DNA of 7,767 nucleotides from Thiobacillus sp. UBA2487 (GTDB lineage Bacteria > Pseudomonadota > Gammaproteobacteria > Burkholderiales > Sulfuriferulaceae). Numbering within the stretch: position 1 is the first letter of the stretch; each line of letters opens with the position of its first letter. The stretch is taken from positions 2,837 to 10,603 of the forward strand of contig DDOT01000095.1 in NCBI GenBank assembly GCA_002341815.1, written 5' to 3'. The position numbers were made by a program, and so were the translations under genes. The notes under the pieces were generated by a model that was given only the letters and a program-made list of their open reading frames with translations, was not told where the DNA came from and ran no database searches. Positions 1 to 6,844 of this stretch are shown here, piece by piece.

Positions 1-2
1 TT

Positions 3-83
3 TTTCCCTGCCTGGCCGATACAACAGACGCAGCATTGGCATTGGCCAGCATCATCCGGCAACAAATAGGCATTCATCACTGA
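3..83 (+). CDS. 3' end of an unidentified upstream gene (partial)
   Basis: An open frame enters from the left edge and stops at TGA 81-83. Its last 26 codons end in a helical, alanine-rich tail (ADTTDAALALASIIRQQ, then IGIHH). The other two plus frames look less protein-like here: one stops at 67-69 with a Trp/His-rich sequence, and the other runs on into argA in the wrong frame. The stop lies 16 bases before the argA ATG, which would fit a co-transcribed unit. I do not recognise the family from so short a tail. In some relatives an arginine-biosynthesis gene sits here, but nothing visible proves that. The call rests on frame quality and spacing only. Confidence 0.4.
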   Translation, partial: FPCLADTTDAALALASIIRQQIGIHH

Positions 84-99
84 TCACGGGAGTACCGGT

Positions 100-1413
100 A
101 TGCCGCATTTTCCGCAGTTTGTGCATTGGTTTCGCGCCGCAGCCCCCTTCATCAACGCCTTCCGTGACAAAACATTTGTCGTGGCGTTTGGCGGTGAAAT
201 GCTGGTAGACGAACAGTTCACCGGCTTGGCCCATGACCTCAACCTGCTTAACAGTCTGGATGTGCGAGTGGTGCTGATACACGGCGTGCGCCCGCAAGTA
301 GAGGAACACCTGTTGCAACGTCAAGCCGTGATTCGGTATGTTGACGGCTTACGGGTTACCGATGACAATGCCTTGGCTTGCGTCAAAGAAGCGGTTGGCG
401 AGGTTCGGGTAGAAATAGAAGCCAAACTCTCGATGGGCATGCTGAACACCCCCATGGCCAATGCCGATATTCGCGTGGTTTCCGGCAATTTTGTCACCGC
501 ACGTCCGCTTGGTGTGCGCGGAGGCGTTGACCTGCTGCACACGGGCACTGTTCGCAAGATCAATGCCAATGCCATTCGGCAACGTCTGGATGATCATGAC
601 ATGGTGCTGCTGTCGCCACTGGGCTACTCACCCACCGGTGAAATTTTCAACCTGTCGCTGGAAGACGTTGCCAGCGCAGCGGCCAGCGCCTTAAAAGCCG
701 ACAAGTTGATTTTTCTGATGGACCAACCCGGTATTCATGACCTGCAAGGCCATTTGATCCAGCAACTGACCATTCCCGAAGCGCGTGCTCATCTGCAAGC
801 ACGCGGTCAACAAGATGATGATGCCAGTTACTATTTACCCGCTGCCATTTCAGCGTGCGAAGCGGGCGTGGCGCGGGTACATTTCATCAGTCGCTATCAA
901 GATGGCAGCCTGTTGGCCGAGCTGTTTACCCACGACGGGGTAGGCACCATGCTCTCCCAGGCCAGACTGGAAACCTTGCGCCCCGCCACCATGGACGATG
1001 TCGGCCGTATCCTGCAATTAATCCGTCCGCTGGAAGAGCGCGGCAATTTGGTGCGCCGCTCACGCGAACGACTGGAAATGGACATCGACCGCTTTCAGGT
1101 GCTGGAATACGATGGCCATGTCATTGGTTGCGCTGCACTGTACCCGTTTAACGAGGAACATGCCGGTGAAATGGCCTGTCTGGTTGTGCATCCTGATTAT
1201 CGGGGGCACGAACTGGGCGACCGGTTGTTGCAAGCGATCGAACAAAACGCACGACAACAACAGTTGCGCAAGTTGTACGCGCTCACCACCCACACCGAAC
1301 ACTGGTTTCTTGAACGAGGCTTCAAACCTGCCAATGTGAGCGATCTGCCGCAAGAAAAGCAAGCCAATTACAATAGCGAACGTCGATCCAAGGTGTTTGT
1401 CAAACAGCTGTAA
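100..1413 (+). CDS. argA: N-acetylglutamate synthase (amino-acid N-acetyltransferase)
   Basis: ArgA transfers an acetyl group from acetyl-CoA to the amino group of glutamate, the first committed step of arginine biosynthesis in the cytoplasm; the classical enzyme is inhibited by arginine. The 437-residue length is normal. Residues about 1-280 form the amino-acid-kinase-like, arginine-binding domain, with PFINAFRDKTFVVAFGGE near the start, LSMGMLNTPM, VVSGNFVTARPLGV and LSPLGYSPTGEIFNLSLED. Residues about 290-437 form the GNAT domain, with RPLEERGNLVRRSRE, EMACLVVHPDYRG, the acetyl-CoA loop around R368-G373, and the closing NYNSERRSKVF signature. The start at 100 is supported by GGGAG at 88-92, seven bases upstream, and by alignment from memory with ArgA N-termini. 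It may be co-transcribed with the gene ending at 83. No arginine operator is recognisable. Gene and function are very secure. Confidence 0.97.
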   Translation: MPHFPQFVHWFRAAAPFINAFRDKTFVVAFGGEMLVDEQFTGLAHDLNLLNSLDVRVVLIHGVRPQVEEHLLQRQAVIRYVDGLRVTDDNALACVKEAVGEVRVEIEAKLSMGMLNTPMANADIRVVSGNFVTARPLGVRGGVDLLHTGTVRKINANAIRQRLDDHDMVLLSPLGYSPTGEIFNLSLEDVASAAASALKADKLIFLMDQPGIHDLQGHLIQQLTIPEARAHLQARGQQDDDASYYLPAAISACEAGVARVHFISRYQDGSLLAELFTHDGVGTMLSQARLETLRPATMDDVGRILQLIRPLEERGNLVRRSRERLEMDIDRFQVLEYDGHVIGCAALYPFNEEHAGEMACLVVHPDYRGHELGDRLLQAIEQNARQQQLRKLYALTTHTEHWFLERGFKPANVSDLPQEKQANYNSERRSKVFVKQL

Positions 1414-1430
1414 TAATCCGGAAGCGCAAA

Positions 1431-1605
1431 ATGACCATCCTCCAATCCCCTCGTTCTGTCGAACGTCTGGTCACTGGCCGACCCACATCAGATGGCGCCG
1501 GTGTCAAACTCACCCGCGTCCTCACGGGCGACCTGCAACAGCGGCTGGACCCATTTCTGATGCTGGATGCCTGAGGATGATGTAAACCGCTCAAACCATC
1601 CCCAT
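1431..1605 (+). pseudogene. Decayed pirin-family gene, N-terminal remnant
   Basis: From ATG 1431 a 47-codon frame reads MTILQSPRSVERLVTGRPT, continues as SDGAGVKLTRVL and RLDPFLMLDA, and stops at TGA 1572-1574. These blocks match the conserved N-terminus of pirins, cupin-fold metal proteins of roughly 230-290 residues. In intact pirins LDA is followed by F-x-(S/T)-D-x-P-D-D-Y-I-A-G-F-P-x-H-P-H-R-G. Here, past the stop and in another frame, PEDDVNRSNHPH can be read at 1570-1605. It keeps the DD and the HPH metal-ligand motif but has lost the residues between. Small deletions after LDA would explain both the stop and the shortening. A weak ribosome site (GGAAG, 1420-1424) survives. The rest of the gene is absent, replaced by the 3' end of the convergent lipoprotein gene. 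The gene starts 17 bases after argA, so it was probably once co-transcribed with it. A short peptide may still be made, but it cannot form a cupin. Confidence 0.85.
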
Positions 1606-1617
1606 TCTGCGCAACGT

Positions 1618-2757
1618 TTACATGCTCTGATAAAACGAAGCCGGAGGAGCCATCCCGACCACTTCGGTCAGGAAACGATTTAAATCGCTTTGAATGGCAC
1701 CGACCGACAGATCAGTTCGATACACCAAATTTCCGTTTAACAACGCTACCGAAATCACGGAAGCCGGAATCGACAAGCCATATTGACCATAGTATTTGGT
1801 GATACCGTTGGAAATCGTATTTGCAATTTGGGACAATTGCGTTGTATTACTTTTTGCATTCGCAATCTGGTCAACAGCTGTCCGGTAGGCACTGATAAAC
1901 GCTTGTACTTCTGCTGTGCGGGTTGCGTCATTCAACACCGTCGCGCGTACCGAAATACCTCCATTCGGTAATTGGCTGGAAGGCCAAGCAGTATACCCGG
2001 TAAACAATGACTGATAATTAACGGCGCGCACCATCGGACCAGATGGCGTTTGTTTCACTGTACTATCCATGATCAATCCTGTTGATGAAGGCTCGACCAA
2101 TGAAATTGCCGATGGCGTTTCTCCGGATGACGGATTGCAATCAGAATTCGTATTCATAGGTTGTTGCTGCAAAATCAGGGAGACTGCCTGCATAACTGGC
2201 GCATAGCACACATCAAAACTCCCGACGGTCAATCCCGCGCGTTTGACTGCCGCCTGAAAAATCAAATCTGGCCCACCTCCCTTACCGCCCGATGTAGGCC
2301 CGGAAACCAGCACCCCTTTGCTGACCAGATCAGCAAAGCTGGTGACATTAGCTGACTGCGATGTCATCATGTAAAAACCGTTCCAGAAATTCACAGACAC
2401 CAATTCCAGATCAGGCACCGTCCCATTGGTTACATCTTGTGCAGCGACATAGGTCATTGACAACAATGCGTCACCCGATCCGTTGGACAAGGCCGTCGCC
2501 GCCTGATTGCTGGTCGAAACCGGCACCAACGTTACCGCTAACGATGGGTTATTGCTCAACGCCAAAATCAATGGAAATACACTTGGATTAGCAGTTGAAA
2601 CCACATTAAGCGCAGGTACAGCGGTCTGGGCAGTGGCAGTGCTGGTTGACGCCGTCGAAGAACCGCCTCCTCCCAGACACCCGCTCAGTGTCAGTGTCAT
2701 ACCCAGCGTCATACCCAGCACTCCCAACCGATACAACCCCATCTTCAATTTATTCAT
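1618..2757 (-). CDS. Periplasmic substrate-binding-like lipoprotein (NMT1/SsuA-type fold suspected)
   Basis: A 379-residue exported protein. Residues 1-26 are a lipoprotein signal peptide ending in LSGC, with Cys27 the predicted lipidated residue. Leu at +2 would predict outer-membrane sorting by the E. coli rule. A Gly/Ser/Thr/Ala linker follows (about 28-47). From about 50 the body resembles COG0715-type ABC binding proteins: a beta strand with a substrate loop (LNVVSTANPSVFPL), a segment on the amount of active substrate (GDALLSMTYVAA), FADLVSKGVLVSGPTSG, and a helix PDLIFQAAVKRAGL. Cys184 and Cys207 could form a disulphide. The Gly run GGKGGG (about 157-162) is unusual. GAAGG lies 10 bases before the ATG. 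No permease or ATPase gene is adjacent, so the ligand and even transport are unknown. It is divergent from the two-component pair. Lipoprotein status is secure; the binding-protein assignment is from recalled motifs. Confidence 0.65.
   Translation of the reverse strand: MNKLKMGLYRLGVLGMTLGMTLTLSGCLGGGGSSTASTSTATAQTAVPALNVVSTANPSVFPLILALSNNPSLAVTLVPVSTSNQAATALSNGSGDALLSMTYVAAQDVTNGTVPDLELVSVNFWNGFYMMTSQSANVTSFADLVSKGVLVSGPTSGGKGGGPDLIFQAAVKRAGLTVGSFDVCYAPVMQAVSLILQQQPMNTNSDCNPSSGETPSAISLVEPSSTGLIMDSTVKQTPSGPMVRAVNYQSLFTGYTAWPSSQLPNGGISVRATVLNDATRTAEVQAFISAYRTAVDQIANAKSNTTQLSQIANTISNGITKYYGQYGLSIPASVISVALLNGNLVYRTDLSVGAIQSDLNRFLTEVVGMAPPASFYQSM
2696..2719 (-). repeat. Perfect 12-bp tandem duplication in the signal peptide
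   Basis: GTCATACCCAGC occurs twice back to back (2696-2707 and 2708-2719). On the coding strand it adds one extra Gly-Met-Thr-Leu to the hydrophobic core of the lipoprotein signal peptide (GMTLGMTL, residues 15-22). The frame is preserved. It looks like a recent slippage event. Confidence 0.9.
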
Positions 2758-2832
2758 CTATAACCTACCTTCTCAACAATAATCAAGCCAATACGTTAAC
2801 GCAGGATATATGTCGCTTTTGTTTCCATTCAT

Positions 2833-2858
2833 CAATTCGCGCACAATTCAGGTAACAT
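2833..2858 (+). promoter_or_regulatory. Candidate operator and promoter for the two-component genes
   Basis: The 137-base divergent region carries CAATTC at 2833-2838 and again at 2844-2849, an 11-base start-to-start spacing on one helical face, as is common for tandem OmpR-family monomer sites. Further ATTC copies lie at 2827-2830 and 2870-2873. Four bases after the second repeat is TAACAT (2853-2858), a 4/6 match to a -10 box that would give a leader of about 30 bases before ATG 2895. No good -35 box is present at the proper distance, which would fit an activator-dependent promoter. Autoregulation by the adjacent regulator is a guess from this arrangement. Short AT-rich repeats can also arise by chance. 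Confidence 0.3.
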
Positions 2859-2894
2859 ATCCACCGATAATTCGCCAACTAAAATCACCCTTTC

Positions 2895-3611
2895 ATGAAA
2901 CTGCGCGCACAGACTCCTTTCTTGCTGCTAGTCGATGACGATATCTTGCTGATGCGCCGGCTGGCTGCATTTCTTCAACAGCAAGGTTACCGCACACAAA
3001 CCGCTGAAAACATTGATGAAGCATGCGAATACATCGATCAAAATCCACCCGATCTGATCGTGCTGGACTGGAATCTGCCCAAGCGTGACGGTCTGGGTCA
3101 ACTGGCAAAATGGCGTGCCAGTGGTCATACTTTTCCGGTATTGATGCTGTCAGGCAATGTTGCTACCCATCACCGCATTGCGGGCCTGAAGGGCGGAGCA
3201 GATGACTACCTGACCAAGCCATTTGATGTGTATGAATTGATTGCCAGAATTGAATCCTTGCTACGCAGAACAACGCCAACCCTGCGACCGGCCGTACCCG
3301 TGGTGACATTTGGTTCTTATCGTTTTGATAGAGGATCAAGCACACTGACGTGTAACGGTAACCCGGTAGGATTGTCGGCAGGTGAATTGGAATTGATGAT
3401 GGTGCTATGCAAACATGCAGGTCGTGTACTAAAGCGCGAACAATTATTAGAGCTGATCAGCGGTTATGGGTCCGATCGACTGGATCGCAGCATTGACTTG
3501 CGCATTGCACGTCTGCGTGAACGCATCGGTGATAATGCGCGCTCACCGCAATGGATCGTTACCGTTCGTGGTCAAGGTTACCGACTGGATGCCAGTCTGG
3601 TATGGGAATGA
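2895..3611 (+). CDS. OmpR-family DNA-binding response regulator
   Basis: A cytoplasmic regulator, phosphorylated by a partner kinase and then binding DNA. The 238-residue length is typical. The receiver domain (about 9-125) has the acidic cluster D14-D15-D16, phosphoacceptor Asp58 in IVLDWNLP, Ser86 at the switch Thr/Ser position (LMLSGN), and Lys108 in GADDYLTKPF, so all catalytic residues are present. A linker (about 126-137) leads to a winged-helix domain (about 138-235) with LSAGELELMMVLCKHAGRVL, a recognition-helix region RSIDLRIARLRERIGD, and the wing TVRGQGYRL. The sequence before ATG 2895 (AATCACCCTTTC) has no Shine-Dalgarno motif, so translation may be weak or start unusually. The stop codon overlaps the kinase start (ATGA, 3608-3611), so the two are translationally coupled partners. 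It resembles OmpR more than PhoB by the RSIDLRIARLRERI pattern, but the target genes are unknown. I give no symbol because orthology to OmpR itself cannot be shown. Confidence 0.93.
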   Translation: MKLRAQTPFLLLVDDDILLMRRLAAFLQQQGYRTQTAENIDEACEYIDQNPPDLIVLDWNLPKRDGLGQLAKWRASGHTFPVLMLSGNVATHHRIAGLKGGADDYLTKPFDVYELIARIESLLRRTTPTLRPAVPVVTFGSYRFDRGSSTLTCNGNPVGLSAGELELMMVLCKHAGRVLKREQLLELISGYGSDRLDRSIDLRIARLRERIGDNARSPQWIVTVRGQGYRLDASLVWE

Positions 3612-4930
3612 TGGGCAACCTGTTAAAAACAATTTCGATCACTGTTATGCATTATTGCTACCAGTCCCATTCATTACAAGTTTTTGCGTTGCATCGCATC
3701 ATGCTGGCCTTCAGTATTTTACTGGTCGTCACCGGCCTGTCGGGCTACGAACTGGTTACACGTCCTGCACTAAAAAACCATGCGCACTGGATAGCTGCCG
3801 ACTTGATCCCCAATCCTGGAACCTGTTCGCAGGCCACCATCACCAACCGGATTTCCCTGCTTCGTCAGCGCAATCTGATTGGCATTGATATCGTCCCGAT
3901 CTCTCTTCAGTCCCATTCATCTTACTGGCACATTATCCTGCCATTTGACCAAATGCTGGCTGATCAAATCAGTCAGCGCAGCCTAACAACCGTACGCGTT
4001 TCCAGTTCGATACAATTCGCCAACCTGGCAATTAATTGCGATCATCGCACAATACACCTACAGATCTATCATGACGACATCTTGGGAGCAACACCCGATC
4101 TGGCCTTATTGCTCTGGATAATTTCTTTGCTGATTGGCGGGATCGGACTGGCAGTCTTGCTTTCACGTGCCTTGACGGTACCATTAAAAAAGCTGTCTGA
4201 CGAGCTGCGCACAACGCCCCTTACTGTAACGTCGAACCGCACACCCGCCATCGGCATCAGTGAACTTGATCAACTCGGCGGCGAAATTGAAGCCCTGCGC
4301 AACCGGGCAAACCGGACCATTGCAACCCGGAGTGCATTATTGATGGGATTGTCACACGACTTACGCAAACCATTGGCACGTATCCGCCTCATCGCTGAAA
4401 CCACAACAATTCCCTGTGAGGCAGACATCGCCGATATACGTCGCGATGTTATCGAACTTCAAGATGCAATGGATGAATTCATGCGCGCCGCCAATGCAAT
4501 AGCCTCGCCAACCCAAGCCAACGGCGCCATCATTGGCTGGATGCGCCTGAAAGCAATGTATCGGGATCAACGACTTTATTTTATTGAACAACCCAACAAC
4601 ACCTGCCCTGCCCTTAATGCTGCTGCCCTGATCCGCGTTGCTTCGCAGTTGATCGATAATGCATTGCGTCACACAGATGGCATGGTTACCATCATGTGGG
4701 ATAATGACTGGCATCTTTGTGTTCTCGATCAAGGACCCGGCATTCCACCCGAATGTATCCAAGACGCTTGTAATCCTTTCTGGAGCACCGGCAGTACCGA
4801 TCCTGACCATGCTGGTTTGGGTCTTGCACTAGCCAGCATAATTTGCGAACACAATGGATGGCAACTCGCTTTCGATACGCATCCAGATGGCGGCTGGATG
4901 GCATGCATTCAGCCACTCAAGAAGCACTGA
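3608..4930 (+). CDS. EnvZ-type sensor histidine kinase with Lys at the phosphatase position
   Basis: An inner-membrane kinase, the evident partner of the regulator it overlaps by four bases. I chose ATG 3608 (440 residues) for the ATGA overlap; the frame is open back to an ATG at 3551, but that would overlap the regulator by 61 bases and add a non-conserved stretch. ATG 3611 is an equal alternative. Residues about 29-48 form the first membrane helix, and about 50-163 a periplasmic sensor region with Cys73 and Cys144. About 164-187 is the second helix, then a HAMP linker with the conserved Pro192. The dimerisation/phosphoacceptor domain has His250 in GLSHDLRKPLARIRL. The ATPase domain has the N box (QLIDNALRH, Asn351), the G1 box DQGPG (374-378) and the G2 box GLGLAL (403-408). 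All kinase motifs are intact. Position H+4, normally Thr or Asn and needed for phosphatase activity, is Lys254. The ligand is unknown. Confidence 0.92.
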   Translation: MMGNLLKTISITVMHYCYQSHSLQVFALHRIMLAFSILLVVTGLSGYELVTRPALKNHAHWIAADLIPNPGTCSQATITNRISLLRQRNLIGIDIVPISLQSHSSYWHIILPFDQMLADQISQRSLTTVRVSSSIQFANLAINCDHRTIHLQIYHDDILGATPDLALLLWIISLLIGGIGLAVLLSRALTVPLKKLSDELRTTPLTVTSNRTPAIGISELDQLGGEIEALRNRANRTIATRSALLMGLSHDLRKPLARIRLIAETTTIPCEADIADIRRDVIELQDAMDEFMRAANAIASPTQANGAIIGWMRLKAMYRDQRLYFIEQPNNTCPALNAAALIRVASQLIDNALRHTDGMVTIMWDNDWHLCVLDQGPGIPPECIQDACNPFWSTGSTDPDHAGLGLALASIICEHNGWQLAFDTHPDGGWMACIQPLKKH

Positions 4931-4978
4931 TTGAGGCCATCCTGGCAACAGTCACTTATTAGCGGTTGAAAATCCAGA

Positions 4979-5944
4979 TTGTTACTACAAACTACTTTTC
5001 GTTCTCTTTCGCAGCGCAACTATCGCATCTGGGCTGCAGGGGCAATCATCTCTAATATTGGCACCTGGATGCAGCGCGTGGCTCAGGACTGGCTGGTCTT
5101 GACCGAACTGACCCACCACAGTGCGGCTGCGGTAGGCGTGATCATGTCGTTACAATTCGGCCCGCAATTTCTGCTGCTGCCGATCACCGGATTTGCAGCC
5201 GATCATCTCAATCGACGCTGGTTGCTGTTTGCCACCCAAGCCACGTCCGGCTTGTTAGCCCTTATTTTGGGGTTGCTCAGCATCAGCGGATTGGTGCAAC
5301 TGTGGCATGTTTATCTACTGGCGTTTTTGCTGGGCTGTATTTCGGCATTCGACACCCCCGCCCGGCAAACATTTGTCTCGGATTTGGTTGGTGAAACAGA
5401 TCTACCAAATGCCGTTGCCCTGAATTCCACATCGTTTAATGCCGCACGCATGATCGGGCCCGCCTTTGCCGGCTTGATCATCGAATGGGTGGGTTGTGGC
5501 TGGGCATTTGTCTTGAATGCCCTGTCTTTTCTTTCCGTACTCATCTCGCTGTTGATGCTGAACAGCCAACAACTTCATCCTGTCAAAAAGCCCAACGCAC
5601 ATAACAGCGGTTTATTACAAGGGTTTCGTTATGTTGCGCAACGTCCGGACCTGCAACTGGCGATGTGGATGATGTTTTTTATCAGTACATTCGGCATCAA
5701 TTTTCCCATCTATATTTCCACAATGGACGTAGACGTATTTCATGCCAATGCACAAACTTACGGCATTCTAAGCTCAGTCATGGCGATTGGCTCAGTAATT
5801 GGTGCGCTCATGGCGGCCAACCGCGCCAAACCGGATTTCGGCATCATCTCCCTGTCCGCACTCGGTTTTTCCATCAGCGTTTGTCTGGCCGCTGTCATGC
5901 CAAACCTGATCAGCTTCGGACTGGTCATGATCGCTACCAAATGA
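4979..5944 (+). pseudogene. MFS_3 (EntS-like) exporter truncated at the C-terminus
   Basis: The protein matches the MFS_3 branch of the major facilitator superfamily, proton-driven inner-membrane exporters of roughly 400-420 residues with 12 helices. Recognisable blocks are FRSLSQRNYRIWAAG, ISNIGTWMQRVAQDWLVL (about 24-41), the loop 2-3 signature GFAADHLNRR (71-80), FDTPARQTFVSDLV (124-137) and NSTSFNAARMIGP (149-161). About nine membrane helices can be counted. The frame then stops inside the tenth (FGLVMIATK), so roughly 90 residues are missing. The only possible start in frame is TTG 4979, 12 bases after an in-frame stop and with no clear ribosome site; its N-terminal length fits relatives. 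It lies 48 bases after the kinase gene on the same strand and may be read with it. A nine-helix product is unlikely to transport. I call it a degraded gene, though I cannot exclude an expressed short form. The substrate is unknown. Confidence 0.8.
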
Positions 5945-6052
5945 ATGTTGGCCAAAATTATTGCTCATTGACAACACGAGGTTTTTGTCTAGCCCGATGA
6001 CGCGACACCGCCCCAACCAAAGATGGCTAATCCCATCATCGCGAGCCAAAAC

Positions 6053-6835
6053 TTACTGCAGCGCTGAAAACACCTTGCGCGCCAAACCACCCACCGCCTG
6101 CAACGGATGCTGACGAATTTGCTTTTCTTCATCTGCCATCATCAAAAACAACCCATCGAGTGCTTTCTGGGTAATATAGCTTTCCAAAGAACTGTCCTGC
6201 TGACTCACCAAACCAAACTGCGCTGCTTGGCCGGCGTAACGATCATAAACGCTGGCGACACCCACTTTGTCCATGGCTTGATGAATAATCGGCTGAAAAC
6301 GTGCCGCAATGGCTGGACTGGTGGTGCGTTGGAAATATTGGGTTGCAGCATTATCACCGCCTGTCAAAATGTGCTGGACATCGGTCACGCTCATATTTTT
6401 GACCGCATCGACCAAAATCGTGCGTGCCTGCGGAACTGCCTGCTCTGCGGCATGATTCATCGAAGCCACCAACGCATCCGAATAGCTACCCATGCCCACC
6501 TGATGCATCAGACCATCAATTTGTTGCAAACGTCCCGGCAACGGAATCTTGACGCGCGGATTATCCAGAAAACCGTTGTTTTTACCCAGCACGCTCACGG
6601 CGTTTTCCGCCCCCTGTTGCAATGCCTGACGCAGTCCGCCAATTTGCTCGGACTGAGGAATGCCCTGCAGCATAGATGGGTTGCCAGCGGTTGTTGTTTG
6701 CTGCTGCAGTAATGCACCACCCTGTTGCTCCAGGTTTTTCAGTTGATCGCCACCCAGCAAATCACCCAAACCGCCAGCCATGGCGCTATGCGCCAGCGCC
6801 AGCATCAACATCCCCACACCGATTGACCACTTCAT
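6053..6835 (-). CDS. DUF4197 family exported protein
   Basis: A 260-residue protein with a signal peptide (residues 1-20, cleavage after AMA) whose body matches DUF4197, a family of unknown function found in proteobacteria and some other Gram-negatives. Family-like blocks are LRQALQQGAENAVSVLGK (about 68-85), NPRVKIPLPGRLQQID, a run of helices through SMNHAAEQAVPQAR, ILTGGDNAATQYFQR, and the closing KALDGLFLMMADEEKQIRQHP. A Gln-rich stretch (LEQQGGALLQQQ) precedes the conserved domain. No lipobox is seen, so it is predicted to be soluble in the periplasm. The start has a strong GAGGGGG site (6839-6845) that overlaps the mlaA stop codon, and the intergenic gap is 9 bases, so it is co-transcribed and probably translationally coupled with mlaA. 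That pairing suggests an envelope role, but no biochemical activity is known to me. Confidence 0.9.
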   Translation of the reverse strand: MKWSIGVGMLMLALAHSAMAGGLGDLLGGDQLKNLEQQGGALLQQQTTTAGNPSMLQGIPQSEQIGGLRQALQQGAENAVSVLGKNNGFLDNPRVKIPLPGRLQQIDGLMHQVGMGSYSDALVASMNHAAEQAVPQARTILVDAVKNMSVTDVQHILTGGDNAATQYFQRTTSPAIAARFQPIIHQAMDKVGVASVYDRYAGQAAQFGLVSQQDSSLESYITQKALDGLFLMMADEEKQIRQHPLQAVGGLARKVFSALQ

Positions 6836-6844
6836 AGATCCCCC

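Noticed and set aside
52..324. Open frame on the minus strand overlapping the argA start
   Set aside because: It lies opposite the well-conserved ArgA N-terminus, and its protein has no recognisable family or sensible domain pattern.
2891..2905. TTTCATGAA-x-CTGCG at the regulator start resembles the left arm of the terminal palindrome (7721-7735)
   Set aside because: The 14-of-15 match is short, half of it is the ordinary coding start MKLR, and no inverted partner is present there; most likely coincidence.
3551..3607. Upstream start extending the kinase by 19 residues
   Set aside because: It would overlap the regulator's conserved C-terminal wing by 61 bases and add a low-complexity N-terminus; the ATGA overlap at 3608 is the usual coupling arrangement.
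4361..4810. 149-codon minus-strand frame
   Set aside because: It runs antisense through the conserved catalytic region of the histidine kinase.
6022..6037. Possible terminator hairpin (GATGG, six-base loop, CCATC) for the DUF4197 gene
   Set aside because: The stem is only five base pairs, and the following TTTGGTTGG is not a proper T-run.
6107..6712. 201-codon plus-strand frame
   Set aside because: It is fully antisense to the DUF4197 gene, His/Cys/Gln-rich in the way typical of reverse-strand frames, and shows no domain.
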